This document shows positions 1-7,822 of a DNA stretch of 64,000 nt, in pieces. The notes beneath the pieces are model-generated. The model saw nothing but the letters and a program-made list of their open reading frames with translations. It was not told the DNA's origin and did not search any database. Origin of the DNA: Candidatus Izemoplasma sp. (GTDB taxonomy: Bacteria > Bacillota_I > Bacilli_A > Izemoplasmatales > Izemoplasmataceae). How positions within the stretch are numbered: position 1 is the first letter of the stretch; every line of letters starts with the position of its first letter. The DNA lies in assembly GCA_007117835.1 (NCBI GenBank), contig SKFU01000009.1, forward strand, positions 1-64,000, written 5' to 3'. Position numbers and translations under genes: made by a program.

Positions 1-1
1 G

Positions 2-67
2 GCACGTGTGCATGCAATAAGAAGTGGTATTGACTCAGAGTCTAGTGAAGATTCAGAGATAGAATAA
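2..67 (+). CDS. C-terminal end of an upstream gene (partial)
   Basis: An open frame enters from the left edge and ends at TAA 65-67. Only 21 residues are visible, with a Ser/Glu/Asp-rich acidic tail (ending SEDSEIE). It is followed by a clean intrinsic terminator, which supports it being the end of a real gene. Too little is present to name a family. Confidence 0.5.
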   Translation, partial: ARVHAIRSGIDSESSEDSEIE

Positions 68-72
68 AAGTA

Positions 73-106
73 AAAAGAAGTGTTGTAAATTGACACTTCT
101 TTTCAT
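73..106 (+). terminator. Intrinsic terminator
   Basis: An 11-bp perfect stem (73-83 with 93-103) with a 9-nt loop; the 3' arm runs into T-rich sequence. It separates the upstream gene from the lipoprotein gene. Confidence 0.8.
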
Positions 107-183
107 TCAGTTCAAAAAATACTTTATATTGTTAATTAAAAAATGTTATAATTATTACAAATTAGCAGAATGGGGGAAATGTC

Positions 184-1491
184 GTGTTAAAAAATAGAAC
201 TAAGCTTTTGTTTGGCTTTGCACTTTTAACAGTATTGCTTTTTACAGGATGTTCACGTGTTCAGGTTACACCAGACTCTGGTGATGAATACAACTTGTTT
301 AGTGATGACTTACTGGCAGTCATGCTCAATGGAAAATGGGGATATATTGATACCCGTGGACGTGAGAGTATTGAGTTTATGTATGATGGTGCTGGTGCTT
401 TTTATGATGGTGTCGCTTTGGTTTATTTAGATGGCGAGTATGCGCTGATTAATAAACGAAATCGAACCCAAACAGACTGGTTTGAGTATTTAGAAAGAGA
501 CAGTGAAAATGGATTGATTTGGTATGTAGAAAACGACAAACTTGGACTTATGAACGCCAATGGGCGTAAGCTAACAGACGCAGAGTTTGAAGACATCACC
601 ATATATTCATGGGGATATTCAGTGGGTACTTCGTTTTCAGAAGGATTAGCACGCGTTACTAAAGATGGTGAAAGAGGATTCATTGATGACCGTGGCCGTG
701 TGCAAATTGATTTTGGGCAACTTGAATACAATATCCATCGTTTCAGTCAAGGGATGTCACCTTTTAGAGATGAAGAATCAGGCCTGTATGGCTATATTGA
801 TACCAAAGGTAAAGTTGTCATCGACGCACAATTTAAAAGTGCCAATCAGTTTAATCAACACGAACAAGCCATTGTTCGTACCGATAAGGAAGGCGATGAC
901 AATTATGCAGTCATTAATACACGTGGTCGATTCATTATTGAAGATTTAGATGCGATTCGCATCACTGAGGTTGGTTATCGTGCATACCAAGAAGGTGAAT
1001 ATTTCTTTATTAACACCCGTGGTCGCACCCACAATAAAAATACCTATGAATCGATGAGAAATGCTTCATGGTGGGTCGATAGCCTATTCATTGCAGATGA
1101 CAAAATAATTGATCAAGAAGGTGCCGTTGTTTTTGATGATGCGACCATCATCGATGATTATTTTGTCGATGGCGATAAGTATTATTTCGTTGAATATAAA
1201 AATGGTGAAGCAACGATTTATCATGGTCGTCGTACATATACGATTGAAGCGGATGCAATTCATCAAATCAAAGATGGGTTAGTGACTGTTCAACGTGGTA
1301 GTAATGGGGGATTAGTGGATTTATCTGGTAAAGAAATTATTCCTTTTGACTATCTAGCTTTAGCGATTACTGACGATGGATATGTGATTGTCTTTTCAAG
1401 TGACGAACTGCTTGGTATTTATGATACTAAAGGCAACCGTATCGCCGAAGCAAAGTATGAAGATCTTGAACCGACCATGAATCCTTACTAA
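184..1491 (+). CDS. WG-repeat lipoprotein
   Basis: Predicted surface lipoprotein of 435 residues. The N-terminus has a basic stretch, a hydrophobic core and a lipobox (LFTGC, Cys at about 23), so lipid anchoring outside the membrane is expected. The rest is made of WG-type repeats (Pfam WG_beta_rep family): recurring units such as GKWGYIDTRGR, RGFIDDRGR, YGYIDTKGK and LGIYDTKGN at roughly 40-60 residue spacing. The start is GTG 184, 6 nt after a GGGGGA SD; an extended -10 (TGtTATAAT, 144-152) lies upstream. WG-repeat proteins are generally of unknown function and thought to be binding scaffolds; no ligand can be inferred here. It sits alone between terminators. Confidence 0.85.
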   Translation: MLKNRTKLLFGFALLTVLLFTGCSRVQVTPDSGDEYNLFSDDLLAVMLNGKWGYIDTRGRESIEFMYDGAGAFYDGVALVYLDGEYALINKRNRTQTDWFEYLERDSENGLIWYVENDKLGLMNANGRKLTDAEFEDITIYSWGYSVGTSFSEGLARVTKDGERGFIDDRGRVQIDFGQLEYNIHRFSQGMSPFRDEESGLYGYIDTKGKVVIDAQFKSANQFNQHEQAIVRTDKEGDDNYAVINTRGRFIIEDLDAIRITEVGYRAYQEGEYFFINTRGRTHNKNTYESMRNASWWVDSLFIADDKIIDQEGAVVFDDATIIDDYFVDGDKYYFVEYKNGEATIYHGRRTYTIEADAIHQIKDGLVTVQRGSNGGLVDLSGKEIIPFDYLALAITDDGYVIVFSSDELLGIYDTKGNRIAEAKYEDLEPTMNPY

Positions 1492-1546
1492 AAAATCGTA
1501 AATTTAGTACTGATGCATCCTGCATCGTTGATTTGGACGTGATGTT

Positions 1547-1906
1547 TTGGTTGAAGAAAAACAGCTTAAAGCGATAATTAAGATTGCCGAGCAAATGAAA
1601 GTTAGTTATGAGCTTTCTACGCAAAATGACGGATTAAGACACGTGCCAAATGACGCTTACTTTAAGGCTAAATCTAAACTGGCTAAACTTCTAAATAAGT
1701 TAAGTTTAAGCGCATTAAAGTATTTATGTGCGCAGTGCATCATTGCAGAAGAGTGCACATTAGGTTTTAAACCACGTGAGACGATTGAATCATTGATTGC
1801 TTCAATGGAAAACGATAAAGAAGCATGCATACATCAACTGTTAAATAAGTATTTATTGGCAGAATATTTAACGTATGCGTTCGATAAACAAAAGACCAAG
1901 GCCTAA
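1547..1906 (+). CDS. Small helical protein of unknown function
   Basis: A 119-residue protein that looks wholly alpha-helical, Lys/Leu/Ala-rich, with four cysteines (two in a CAQC arrangement at about 61-64). No signal peptide or membrane segment. The only in-frame start upstream of conserved-looking sequence is TTG 1547, with a weak GGACGTGA SD; an internal ATG at 1595 is the alternative. A short hairpin (1512-1526) lies just upstream. The gene converges on ispH and the two stop codons overlap inside a shared terminator. I do not recognise the family. Confidence 0.55.
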   Translation: MVEEKQLKAIIKIAEQMKVSYELSTQNDGLRHVPNDAYFKAKSKLAKLLNKLSLSALKYLCAQCIIAEECTLGFKPRETIESLIASMENDKEACIHQLLNKYLLAEYLTYAFDKQKTKA

Positions 1907-1926
1907 AGAAATAGGTTTTGGTCTTT
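1891..1926. terminator. Bidirectional terminator spanning two stop codons
   Basis: A 9-bp stem (1891-1899 with 1918-1926) plus an inner CCTA/TAGG helix, U-rich on both strands. The TAA of the left gene (1904-1906) and the TAG of ispH (1903-1905, minus strand) both lie in the loop region, so one hairpin serves two convergent genes. Confidence 0.75.
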
Positions 1927-2829
1927 AACTTGACTGACTTGATGGTGCGTTTTAGGATCATCTTTGTTAAACTGTGATAAAAACTCAATAACTTCCTTTG
2001 TTAAAGCAGTCGGTGTACTGGCACCACTGGTTACACTAACTTTGGTATGGTGTTTTAAAGAAGGCAAATGTATGTCTTCAATTGATTGAATTAAAGAAGC
2101 GCTCACACCGTGTGAGTTAGACACCTCGACCAGCTTATTGGCGTTGTGTGAACGCTTGTCACCAACGACAAAACAGTGGTCAGTATCTTTATCCTGATGC
2201 ATCACCGCCAATTGTCGCGTTTTGGTCGCATCGCATAATGCTTCAATCACCTCAACATGGGGATATTTATGACGTACTTTCTCGCCAATGTCTTGAACAT
2301 CAAAAACACTCATTGTTGTTTGATTAGTTAATGCAACTAACGGATTATTTAAAGTTAACTTATCAACCATTGCTACGGAATCAACAAGATGCACTGCCGA
2401 AGAGTACTGAAGTACAGTCTCTGATTCTGGATGCGATTTTTTCCCAATAAATATGACATCATAACCCATACTTAGATAGTATTTAACGGTATCTTGAGAA
2501 CGTTTAACATCACGACATGTTGTGTCAATCACTTCAAGATTATTGTGCCGTGCTTGGGCAATAACATCATCACTAACACCATGTGCGGTGATGACTACCG
2601 TGCCGTGTGAAATTGTATCAATAAGCTCAAGTCGTGAGGCCTTGGCATCATTGATACTAATGACACCAAGTGCGGTAAAATCATCGACTATCTTTTGGTT
2701 ATGAACAACCATACCCAAAACATGAATGGGCTTTTTTATTGTGGGGTCACTCGCAACTGTTTTAAGCGTTTGAATGGCGCTAACAACACCATGACAATAA
2801 CCTCTAGGCGTTAATGCGATTACTTTCAT
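1903..2829 (-). CDS. ispH: 4-hydroxy-3-methylbut-2-enyl diphosphate reductase
   Basis: IspH/LytB, last step of the MEP (non-mevalonate) isoprenoid pathway: reduces HMBPP to IPP and DMAPP with an iron-sulfur cluster, in the cytoplasm. The three cluster cysteines are visible: C12 (RGYCHGV), C105 (DTTCRDV) and C199 (ALCDATKTRQ). The substrate histidines H43 (VVHN) and H83 (TAHG) and the proton-relay glutamate in HPES (E135) are present. At 308 residues it is full length. A strong AAGGAG SD precedes ATG 2829. It is divergent from cshB-nfo; in Bacillus subtilis ispH, cshB and nfo are close together, which supports all three calls. Its presence shows that this organism makes isoprenoids by the MEP route. 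Confidence 0.96.
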   Translation of the reverse strand: MKVIALTPRGYCHGVVSAIQTLKTVASDPTIKKPIHVLGMVVHNQKIVDDFTALGVISINDAKASRLELIDTISHGTVVITAHGVSDDVIAQARHNNLEVIDTTCRDVKRSQDTVKYYLSMGYDVIFIGKKSHPESETVLQYSSAVHLVDSVAMVDKLTLNNPLVALTNQTTMSVFDVQDIGEKVRHKYPHVEVIEALCDATKTRQLAVMHQDKDTDHCFVVGDKRSHNANKLVEVSNSHGVSASLIQSIEDIHLPSLKHHTKVSVTSGASTPTALTKEVIEFLSQFNKDDPKTHHQVSQVKDQNLFL

Positions 2830-2906
2830 GTGAACACTCCTTAGGATATTCCTTTTAATGTCTACATTAATATTATATAATAGAAACGAAAGAAAGAGTT
2901 GATGAT

Positions 2907-4163
2907 ATGAAACAATTTAAACAACCCATTCAAAAAGCGACTGAAGACTTGGGTTTTAAACAATTAACCGACATTCAAAAACGTGTGATCCCACTGGCTT
3001 TAAGGCATCACAGCATCATTGCGACATCAGCAACAGGCACAGGAAAAAGTCACGCCTTTTTAATTCCGATATTTGAGATGATTGATGTAGAGTTAAAGCA
3101 TGTGCAAGCGGTAATTTTAAGTCCCACACGCGAACTGGCAAAACAAATTCATGACATGGCCGTACACATGGCATCTTTTTTTGATACACCGATCAATATC
3201 CAGCGTTATACGGGTGGACAAGACCGGCCTAAAGAATTAGAAAAACTAAGCAAACAACAACCGCACATTATCATCGGTACACCAGGAAAAATTCATGATT
3301 TGGTCGTACATAATCATTCACTCAAAATATACCATGCGCCTTTACTTGTCATTGATGAAGCGGATATGGCCTTAGAAATAGGGTTTTTAGATGATATTCA
3401 TCGAATTACTAGTGCGATGAATCCTAAAACACAGATTATGGTTTTTAGTGCCACAATTCCACAAAAATTACAACCTTTCTTAAAACAGTTTTTATCGCAA
3501 CCAAAAATGGTTGATTTAAGTCAAACCTCAGCTCAGTCACTTGATATAGAGCACCGATTTATACGTGTGAATACTGAACAAGACAAACGCGATAAATTAC
3601 TGGCCATTGTTGATGCGATATCGCCTTACATGGCAATGATTTTCATAAATAAGAAAGAAGACATTGATGACGTTGTCAAAGTTTTGTATCAAAAAGGCAT
3701 TAAAGTCACACCACTGCATGGTGGATTAGAAGCACGTAAGCGTAAGCAAGTGCTTAGAGAAGTTATGCAGTTATCGTATCAATACATTGTCGCAAGTGAT
3801 ATTGCGGCGAGAGGATTAGATATTGAAGGTGTGTCACACATTATCAATTACGACATACCACATGATTTAGAGTTTTATACACACCGTATTGGCCGTACAG
3901 GTCGTATGGGGCATTCGGGTGTAGCCATTACATTATACAAAGACAGAGACTTAGATGCCATTGAAACGTTAAAACACACCGGCTTTAAAATCGTGTTTAA
4001 AGACATTCGTAACGGTCAGTGGATAGACAAAGACCCAGACAAACGAAAAAAACGGATTAATACTCAAATAGAAACCACTAAACACCCAATCAAAAAACCA
4101 AAACAGATCAAACCCAATTATAAGAAAAAGCTTAAGTCGCAACAGAAAAAGAGGAATTATTGA
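2907..4163 (+). CDS. cshB: DEAD-box RNA helicase, CshB-like
   Basis: ATP-dependent RNA helicase of 418 residues with all core motifs: Q-motif region (GFKQLTDIQ), Walker A ATGTGKS (42-48), PTRELAKQ (73-80), TPGK, DEAD (150-153), SAT (181-183), and HRIGRTGRMG near 325-335. The C-terminal 50 residues are a highly basic Lys-rich tail, a usual RNA-binding extension. Position next to ispH and directly before nfo matches B. subtilis cshB, a cold-shock type helicase involved in RNA unwinding and ribosome biogenesis. An upstream TATAAT lies at 2876-2881. The stop codon TGA overlaps the ATG of nfo (TGATG), so the two are translationally coupled. Confidence 0.92.
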   Translation: MKQFKQPIQKATEDLGFKQLTDIQKRVIPLALRHHSIIATSATGTGKSHAFLIPIFEMIDVELKHVQAVILSPTRELAKQIHDMAVHMASFFDTPINIQRYTGGQDRPKELEKLSKQQPHIIIGTPGKIHDLVVHNHSLKIYHAPLLVIDEADMALEIGFLDDIHRITSAMNPKTQIMVFSATIPQKLQPFLKQFLSQPKMVDLSQTSAQSLDIEHRFIRVNTEQDKRDKLLAIVDAISPYMAMIFINKKEDIDDVVKVLYQKGIKVTPLHGGLEARKRKQVLREVMQLSYQYIVASDIAARGLDIEGVSHIINYDIPHDLEFYTHRIGRTGRMGHSGVAITLYKDRDLDAIETLKHTGFKIVFKDIRNGQWIDKDPDKRKKRINTQIETTKHPIKKPKQIKPNYKKKLKSQQKKRNY

Positions 4164-5101
4164 TGTTGAAAATAGGTTCCCATGTTTCATTAAAAAGCCC
4201 TAAAATGTTATTGGGGAGTGTTGAAGAAGCCATTTCGTATGGTGCCACGACATTTATGGTTTATACAGGTGCGCCACAAAGCACACAAAGAAAACCCGTC
4301 GATACTTTTCAGATTGAAGAAGCACTTGAACTTATGAAGAAGCATAATATCCAGTCATCTGATATTGTCGTTCATGCACCTTATATTATGAATCTTGCCA
4401 ATCCTGACCCGTCGAAAAGACAGTTTGCCATTGATTTTTTGACAGAAGAAGTTAAACGAACGCATGCTTTAAATGCCTCGCAAATTGTTTTACATCCAGG
4501 TGCTGCTTTAAAACAATCCACAGCACAAGCAATAGCGTATATTGCATCTGGTTTAAATCAGGTGATTGAAAATACAGCAACATTGGATGTCAAAATTGCA
4601 CTTGAAACAATGGCGGGTAAAGGGACTGAGGTGGGTCGATCATTTGAAGAACTAAAATCGATTATTGATAATATCGACAACCAATCTCGCATCAGTGTAT
4701 GTTTTGATACGTGTCACACCCACGATGCAGGTTACCCGATTACGACCAATCTTTCCCATGTTTTTGAGACGTTTGACGCAGTAATAGGCCTTGAAAAAAT
4801 ATCTGTTTTTCACATCAATGATTCAAAAAATGTTGAAGGTGCACAAAAAGACAGACACGCAAATATTGGTGCTGGCACCATCGGGTTTGAAGTACTCAAT
4901 ACCATTGTCAATGACCCACGTTTTAAAGCCATTCCTAAAATATTAGAAACACCGTATATCTCTGAACACGCTGATGCTAAACTAAGAATATATCCACCAT
5001 ACCGTGAAGAAATTGAAATGTTTAAAACGCAAAAGTATAACCCGAATTTTATCAATCAAATCCGAAGCAAAAACCAATCATCTAACCAAGAAGGTTCATA
5101 G
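4163..5101 (+). CDS. nfo: Endonuclease IV (AP endonuclease)
   Basis: Class II apurinic/apyrimidinic endonuclease that cuts 5' to abasic sites in base-excision repair; TIM barrel with three zinc ions. Visible family signatures are the N-terminal IGSHVS, HAPYIMNLANP, VLHPGA, ALETMAGKGTEVG, the metal-ligand stretch CFDTCHTHDAGY, VFHINDSKN with KDRHANIGAGTIG, and ILETPY. Length 312 is normal. I chose ATG 4163 rather than TTG 4160: it has a GAGGAA SD at 4151-4156 and overlaps the cshB stop. The last 25 residues are a poorly conserved polar tail. Confidence 0.95.
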   Translation: MLKIGSHVSLKSPKMLLGSVEEAISYGATTFMVYTGAPQSTQRKPVDTFQIEEALELMKKHNIQSSDIVVHAPYIMNLANPDPSKRQFAIDFLTEEVKRTHALNASQIVLHPGAALKQSTAQAIAYIASGLNQVIENTATLDVKIALETMAGKGTEVGRSFEELKSIIDNIDNQSRISVCFDTCHTHDAGYPITTNLSHVFETFDAVIGLEKISVFHINDSKNVEGAQKDRHANIGAGTIGFEVLNTIVNDPRFKAIPKILETPYISEHADAKLRIYPPYREEIEMFKTQKYNPNFINQIRSKNQSSNQEGS

Positions 5102-5128
5102 GATATTCACACCAATGACTGTTGGGTA

Positions 5129-5272
5129 TGGTATAATAAGTAATCTAACAGTAATACTTCATTTTCTTTTGAACTCTTTCTTTGATTACATGACAGTCAC
5201 TTTAGTGGCTGGCGATAAAATTGGTGAGATGCTTTATGCATCCACCAATTTTTTGATAAGGAGGCATTGTGA
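5129..5272 (+). promoter_or_regulatory. Promoter and structured leader of queG-trmL
   Basis: An extended -10 (TGgTATAAT, 5129-5137) starts a leader of about 130 nt. Near its end a hairpin (about 5216-5252, AAAATTGGTGGA.. type arms around ATGCTTTATGCAT) is followed by TTTTTT and then the AAGGAGG SD of queG. An intrinsic terminator directly in front of an SD suggests attenuation. A small hairpin (about 5194-5210) precedes it. No match to a riboswitch class that I can name. Confidence 0.4.
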
Positions 5273-6214
5273 ATGGAAACCATCATAAGGCGTTATTTTG
5301 ATGATTTTAAAGCGATTAAAGTCGATGACTATATCGCCCTAAGAAAGCGTCATTTTAATCATTTAAATGAATCTTTTGAGGCGTTAATGCCTTATCATAC
5401 GATGATTGTATTATCACTTTGTTATCCTAATGATAAACCTCAGTTGATTAATCACCAGTATGGTCTTGTTTCTCGTTATGCTTGTGGCATTGATTACCAC
5501 ATAGAAATATCTCAACGCATGCGCGCAGTACTTGAGAAGTTATCATTACAATCAGTATCTGGCATTGGCTTTGTCGATGTTAGCCCCATTGATGAACGGT
5601 TCGCCGCATTGGTAGGCGGACTTGGTTATATAGGACACAATCAATTTCTTATTCACCCAGACTATGGTACGCATCTTTACCTAGCCACACTACTCATCAG
5701 TAAACCCTTAGTTACAAGCCCTAACGCACCCGATGACTGTGGCGATTGCCGTCGCTGTATCGATGCTTGCCCGACCCACGCACTCGATGGGAAAGGATTT
5801 CATAAGCATTTGTGTTTATCTTACTTGTCGCAGGCCAAAGAACCGTTTGATTATCATCAAATATCAGCGTTTGGTTCGATGGTATTTGGGTGTGATATTT
5901 GTCAAGATGTGTGCCCAAAAAACCGTAACATAAAAACCGATAAGCATCCTGTATTTGCTTTAGATGAACACAGTCAATTACATTTAGAATCCTTACTGAA
6001 AATGAGTAATAAGGCATTTTTAAAAAAGTACAGTGATAAGGCTTTTAGCTACCGCGGTGGTCTTGTCTTAAAGCGCAATGCCATGGCGTTATATCACCGT
6101 TACAAAGCCAAAGAACATTTGCCTTTAATGCGTGCGGTTGCAGAAAAATATAAACATGTGTCTTGGTTTTATGACAGTGCGCGTCTAATTATCGATGAAA
6201 TGGAGAAATTATAG
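5273..6214 (+). CDS. queG: Epoxyqueuosine reductase
   Basis: QueG reduces epoxyqueuosine to queuosine at position 34 of tRNAs with GUN anticodons, using cobalamin and two [4Fe-4S] clusters. The ferredoxin-like part is clear: CGDCRRCIDACP (about 161-172) and CDICQDVCP (about 205-213). N-terminal YGLVSRYACGIDYH and LGGLGYIGHNQFLIHPDYG match the family's cobalamin-binding domain. A 313-residue protein without the C-terminal HEAT extension is the common short form. Start ATG 5273 has a strong AAGGAGG SD. The gene abuts trmL with no gap. queA lies at the far end of this window, so the terminal queuosine steps are both encoded here. Confidence 0.94.
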   Translation: METIIRRYFDDFKAIKVDDYIALRKRHFNHLNESFEALMPYHTMIVLSLCYPNDKPQLINHQYGLVSRYACGIDYHIEISQRMRAVLEKLSLQSVSGIGFVDVSPIDERFAALVGGLGYIGHNQFLIHPDYGTHLYLATLLISKPLVTSPNAPDDCGDCRRCIDACPTHALDGKGFHKHLCLSYLSQAKEPFDYHQISAFGSMVFGCDICQDVCPKNRNIKTDKHPVFALDEHSQLHLESLLKMSNKAFLKKYSDKAFSYRGGLVLKRNAMALYHRYKAKEHLPLMRAVAEKYKHVSWFYDSARLIIDEMEKL

Positions 6215-6727
6215 ATGAATCATATCGTTTTGTTTGAACCAGAAATACCTCAAAATACTGGTAATATCATGCGAACTTGTGTCGCAACAAACACAAAACT
6301 ACACTTAATTAGACCGTTGGGATTTAATTTAGATGAAAAACACATTAAGCGTAGTGCCGCAAACTACTTAGAACATTTAGATTATCAAGTATATGATAAT
6401 TTAGAGACCTTTTTTACGTTGAATAAAGGCGAATATTTCTTTTTTACCCGCTATGGAGAGCAGTCACCAGATGCGATGAACTTTGATCAACAAACCCACG
6501 ATGTTTACTTATTTTTTGGTAGTGAATCTAAAGGGTTACCCGTGAACATTCTTAAAGATAATCTCGATCACTGCATTCGTTTACCCATGACTGGATTTGT
6601 TCGCAGTTTAAACTTAAGTAATGCCGCAGCAATCGTTATTTATGAAGTTCTAAGACAACAAAAGTACCAACAATTGTTTACGCATGAACCCAATCATTTT
6701 AAAGGTAAAGATTATTTAAAGAAATAA
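6215..6727 (+). CDS. trmL: tRNA (cytidine/uridine-34-2'-O)-methyltransferase
   Basis: SPOUT-class methyltransferase that 2'-O-methylates the wobble nucleotide of some leucine tRNAs. The knot signature is complete: N-terminal PEIPQNTGNIMRTC, the middle LFFGSESKGLP, and C-terminal LPM...VRSLNLSNAAAIVIYE. Length 170 is typical. ATG 6215 follows the queG TAG directly, so translation is coupled. As with queG, its target is tRNA position 34. Confidence 0.95.
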   Translation: MNHIVLFEPEIPQNTGNIMRTCVATNTKLHLIRPLGFNLDEKHIKRSAANYLEHLDYQVYDNLETFFTLNKGEYFFFTRYGEQSPDAMNFDQQTHDVYLFFGSESKGLPVNILKDNLDHCIRLPMTGFVRSLNLSNAAAIVIYEVLRQQKYQQLFTHEPNHFKGKDYLKK

Positions 6728-6756
6728 TCAATATTATCCACAACAATCTTACTTTA

Positions 6757-6765
6757 TGATATAAT
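6757..6765 (+). promoter_or_regulatory. Extended -10 promoter of the DUF402 gene
   Basis: TGaTATAAT at 6757-6765 in the short gap after trmL, about 20 nt before the start. No good -35, which fits an extended -10 promoter. Confidence 0.55.
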
Positions 6766-6787
6766 CATAGACAATAAGGATGTGATG

Positions 6788-7330
6788 ATGATGACTCCAA
6801 ATATCGGAGATAACATTGTTGTGCAAAGTTATAAGCACGACGAAACACTTCATCGCATATGGGCGAATGCAACCGTTATTGATATATCAGACGACCAGAT
6901 AATATTATCCAACAAGCGTACCAAAGTGATTGAGGCGAATGGCCGATTTTGGTATACTAAAGAACCTTCGGTAACTTGGTTCTTTAAACACCGTTGGTAT
7001 AATATTATTGGAATCATCAGACCGACTGGAATCTTTTATTACTGTAATATTGCTTCACCTTATGTGATTGATGAAGAAGCATTGAAATACATTGACTATG
7101 ACCTAGACGTCAAAGTATCGCCTGAGTATGCTTACACGATACTTGATCGCAAAGAGTATAACAGTCATAAGGTAAAAATGGATTACTCAACCGATTTAAA
7201 GCGTATTTTAGAAACCGAACTTGAATCACTTAAAACAATGATTAAAGCAAAAGCCGGGCCTTTTAAAGAAGGTATTGTATTAAAATACTATCATAATTAC
7301 GAAGCCTTAGGCATTCAAAAAGATGACTAA
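6788..7330 (+). CDS. DUF402 nucleoside di/triphosphatase (Ntdp/YgaC-like)
   Basis: Close in length and sequence pattern to the DUF402 family that includes the Staphylococcus aureus nucleoside tri/diphosphatase: IQSYKH-type start (VVQSYKHDETLHRIW), EPSVTWFFKHRWYNI, YYCNIASPYVIDEEALKYIDYDLDVKV, and a C-terminal GPF segment. The conserved acidic residues in DEEALKYIDYDLDVK are the expected metal ligands. Expected to hydrolyse nucleotide tri/diphosphates in the cytoplasm. Four start codons stand in a row (GTG ATG ATG ATG, 6782-6793); ATG 6788 has the best spacing from AAGGA, but ATG 6785 or 6791 cannot be excluded. Confidence 0.85.
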   Translation: MMTPNIGDNIVVQSYKHDETLHRIWANATVIDISDDQIILSNKRTKVIEANGRFWYTKEPSVTWFFKHRWYNIIGIIRPTGIFYYCNIASPYVIDEEALKYIDYDLDVKVSPEYAYTILDRKEYNSHKVKMDYSTDLKRILETELESLKTMIKAKAGPFKEGIVLKYYHNYEALGIQKDD

Positions 7331-7363
7331 TTAATAACGACGATTTTGATGGGAGTGGTTAAT

Positions 7364-7774
7364 ATGACAATTAAAACAATCAGAGATTTTGATACAGATG
7401 TACTGAAAGTGCTTTATGAAGATGCCGGGTGGGCAAGCTACTTAAAAAATGATACAGCCTTTAAGGACATGTTTACTAAAAGTCTTGACGTGCTTGGCGC
7501 CTATGAAAATGACGAACTAATCGGATTGGTTCGCGTCGTCGGTGATGATAATCACATTGTTTATATCCAAGATATTTTAGTCTTAAAAAACCACCAGCGT
7601 CAAGGTGTTGGCAACGCATTAATTAACACAATACTAAATCGTTATTCGCATGTACGTCAAATCGTGTTAATGACTGATGCAACTGATGCAGCAGCCTGTA
7701 AATTTTATCAAAATAATGGGTTTAAAACGATGCAAGAAGCCAATATTGTTGGCTATGTGAAGCTAAAATCTTAA
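7364..7774 (+). CDS. GNAT-family N-acetyltransferase
   Basis: A 136-residue protein with the GNAT fold: the acetyl-CoA pyrophosphate loop is QRQGVGNAL (about 81-89), preceded by the beta-4 strand IQDILVL and followed by the FYQNNGF C-terminal motif. Small stand-alone members of this shape acetylate small molecules or protein termini; the substrate cannot be read from sequence. ATG 7364 follows a GGGAGTGG SD. It lies 33 bp after the DUF402 gene and is probably co-transcribed, ending at a strong terminator. Confidence 0.85.
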   Translation: MTIKTIRDFDTDVLKVLYEDAGWASYLKNDTAFKDMFTKSLDVLGAYENDELIGLVRVVGDDNHIVYIQDILVLKNHQRQGVGNALINTILNRYSHVRQIVLMTDATDAAACKFYQNNGFKTMQEANIVGYVKLKS

Positions 7775-7779
7775 GTAAT

Positions 7780-7822
7780 AAAATTCCGTATGACATCACA
7801 CAAGTCATACGGAATTTTTTTT
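7780..7822. terminator. Strong bidirectional terminator
   Basis: A 15-bp perfect stem (7780-7794 with 7804-7818) with a 9-nt loop and T runs on both strands. Ends the acetyltransferase transcript on plus and the M42 peptidase transcript on minus. Confidence 0.9.

Noticed and set aside
5129-5272. preQ1 or cobalamin riboswitch upstream of queG
   Set aside because: No preQ1 aptamer core and no B12 box could be recognised; kept only as an unnamed attenuator-like leader.
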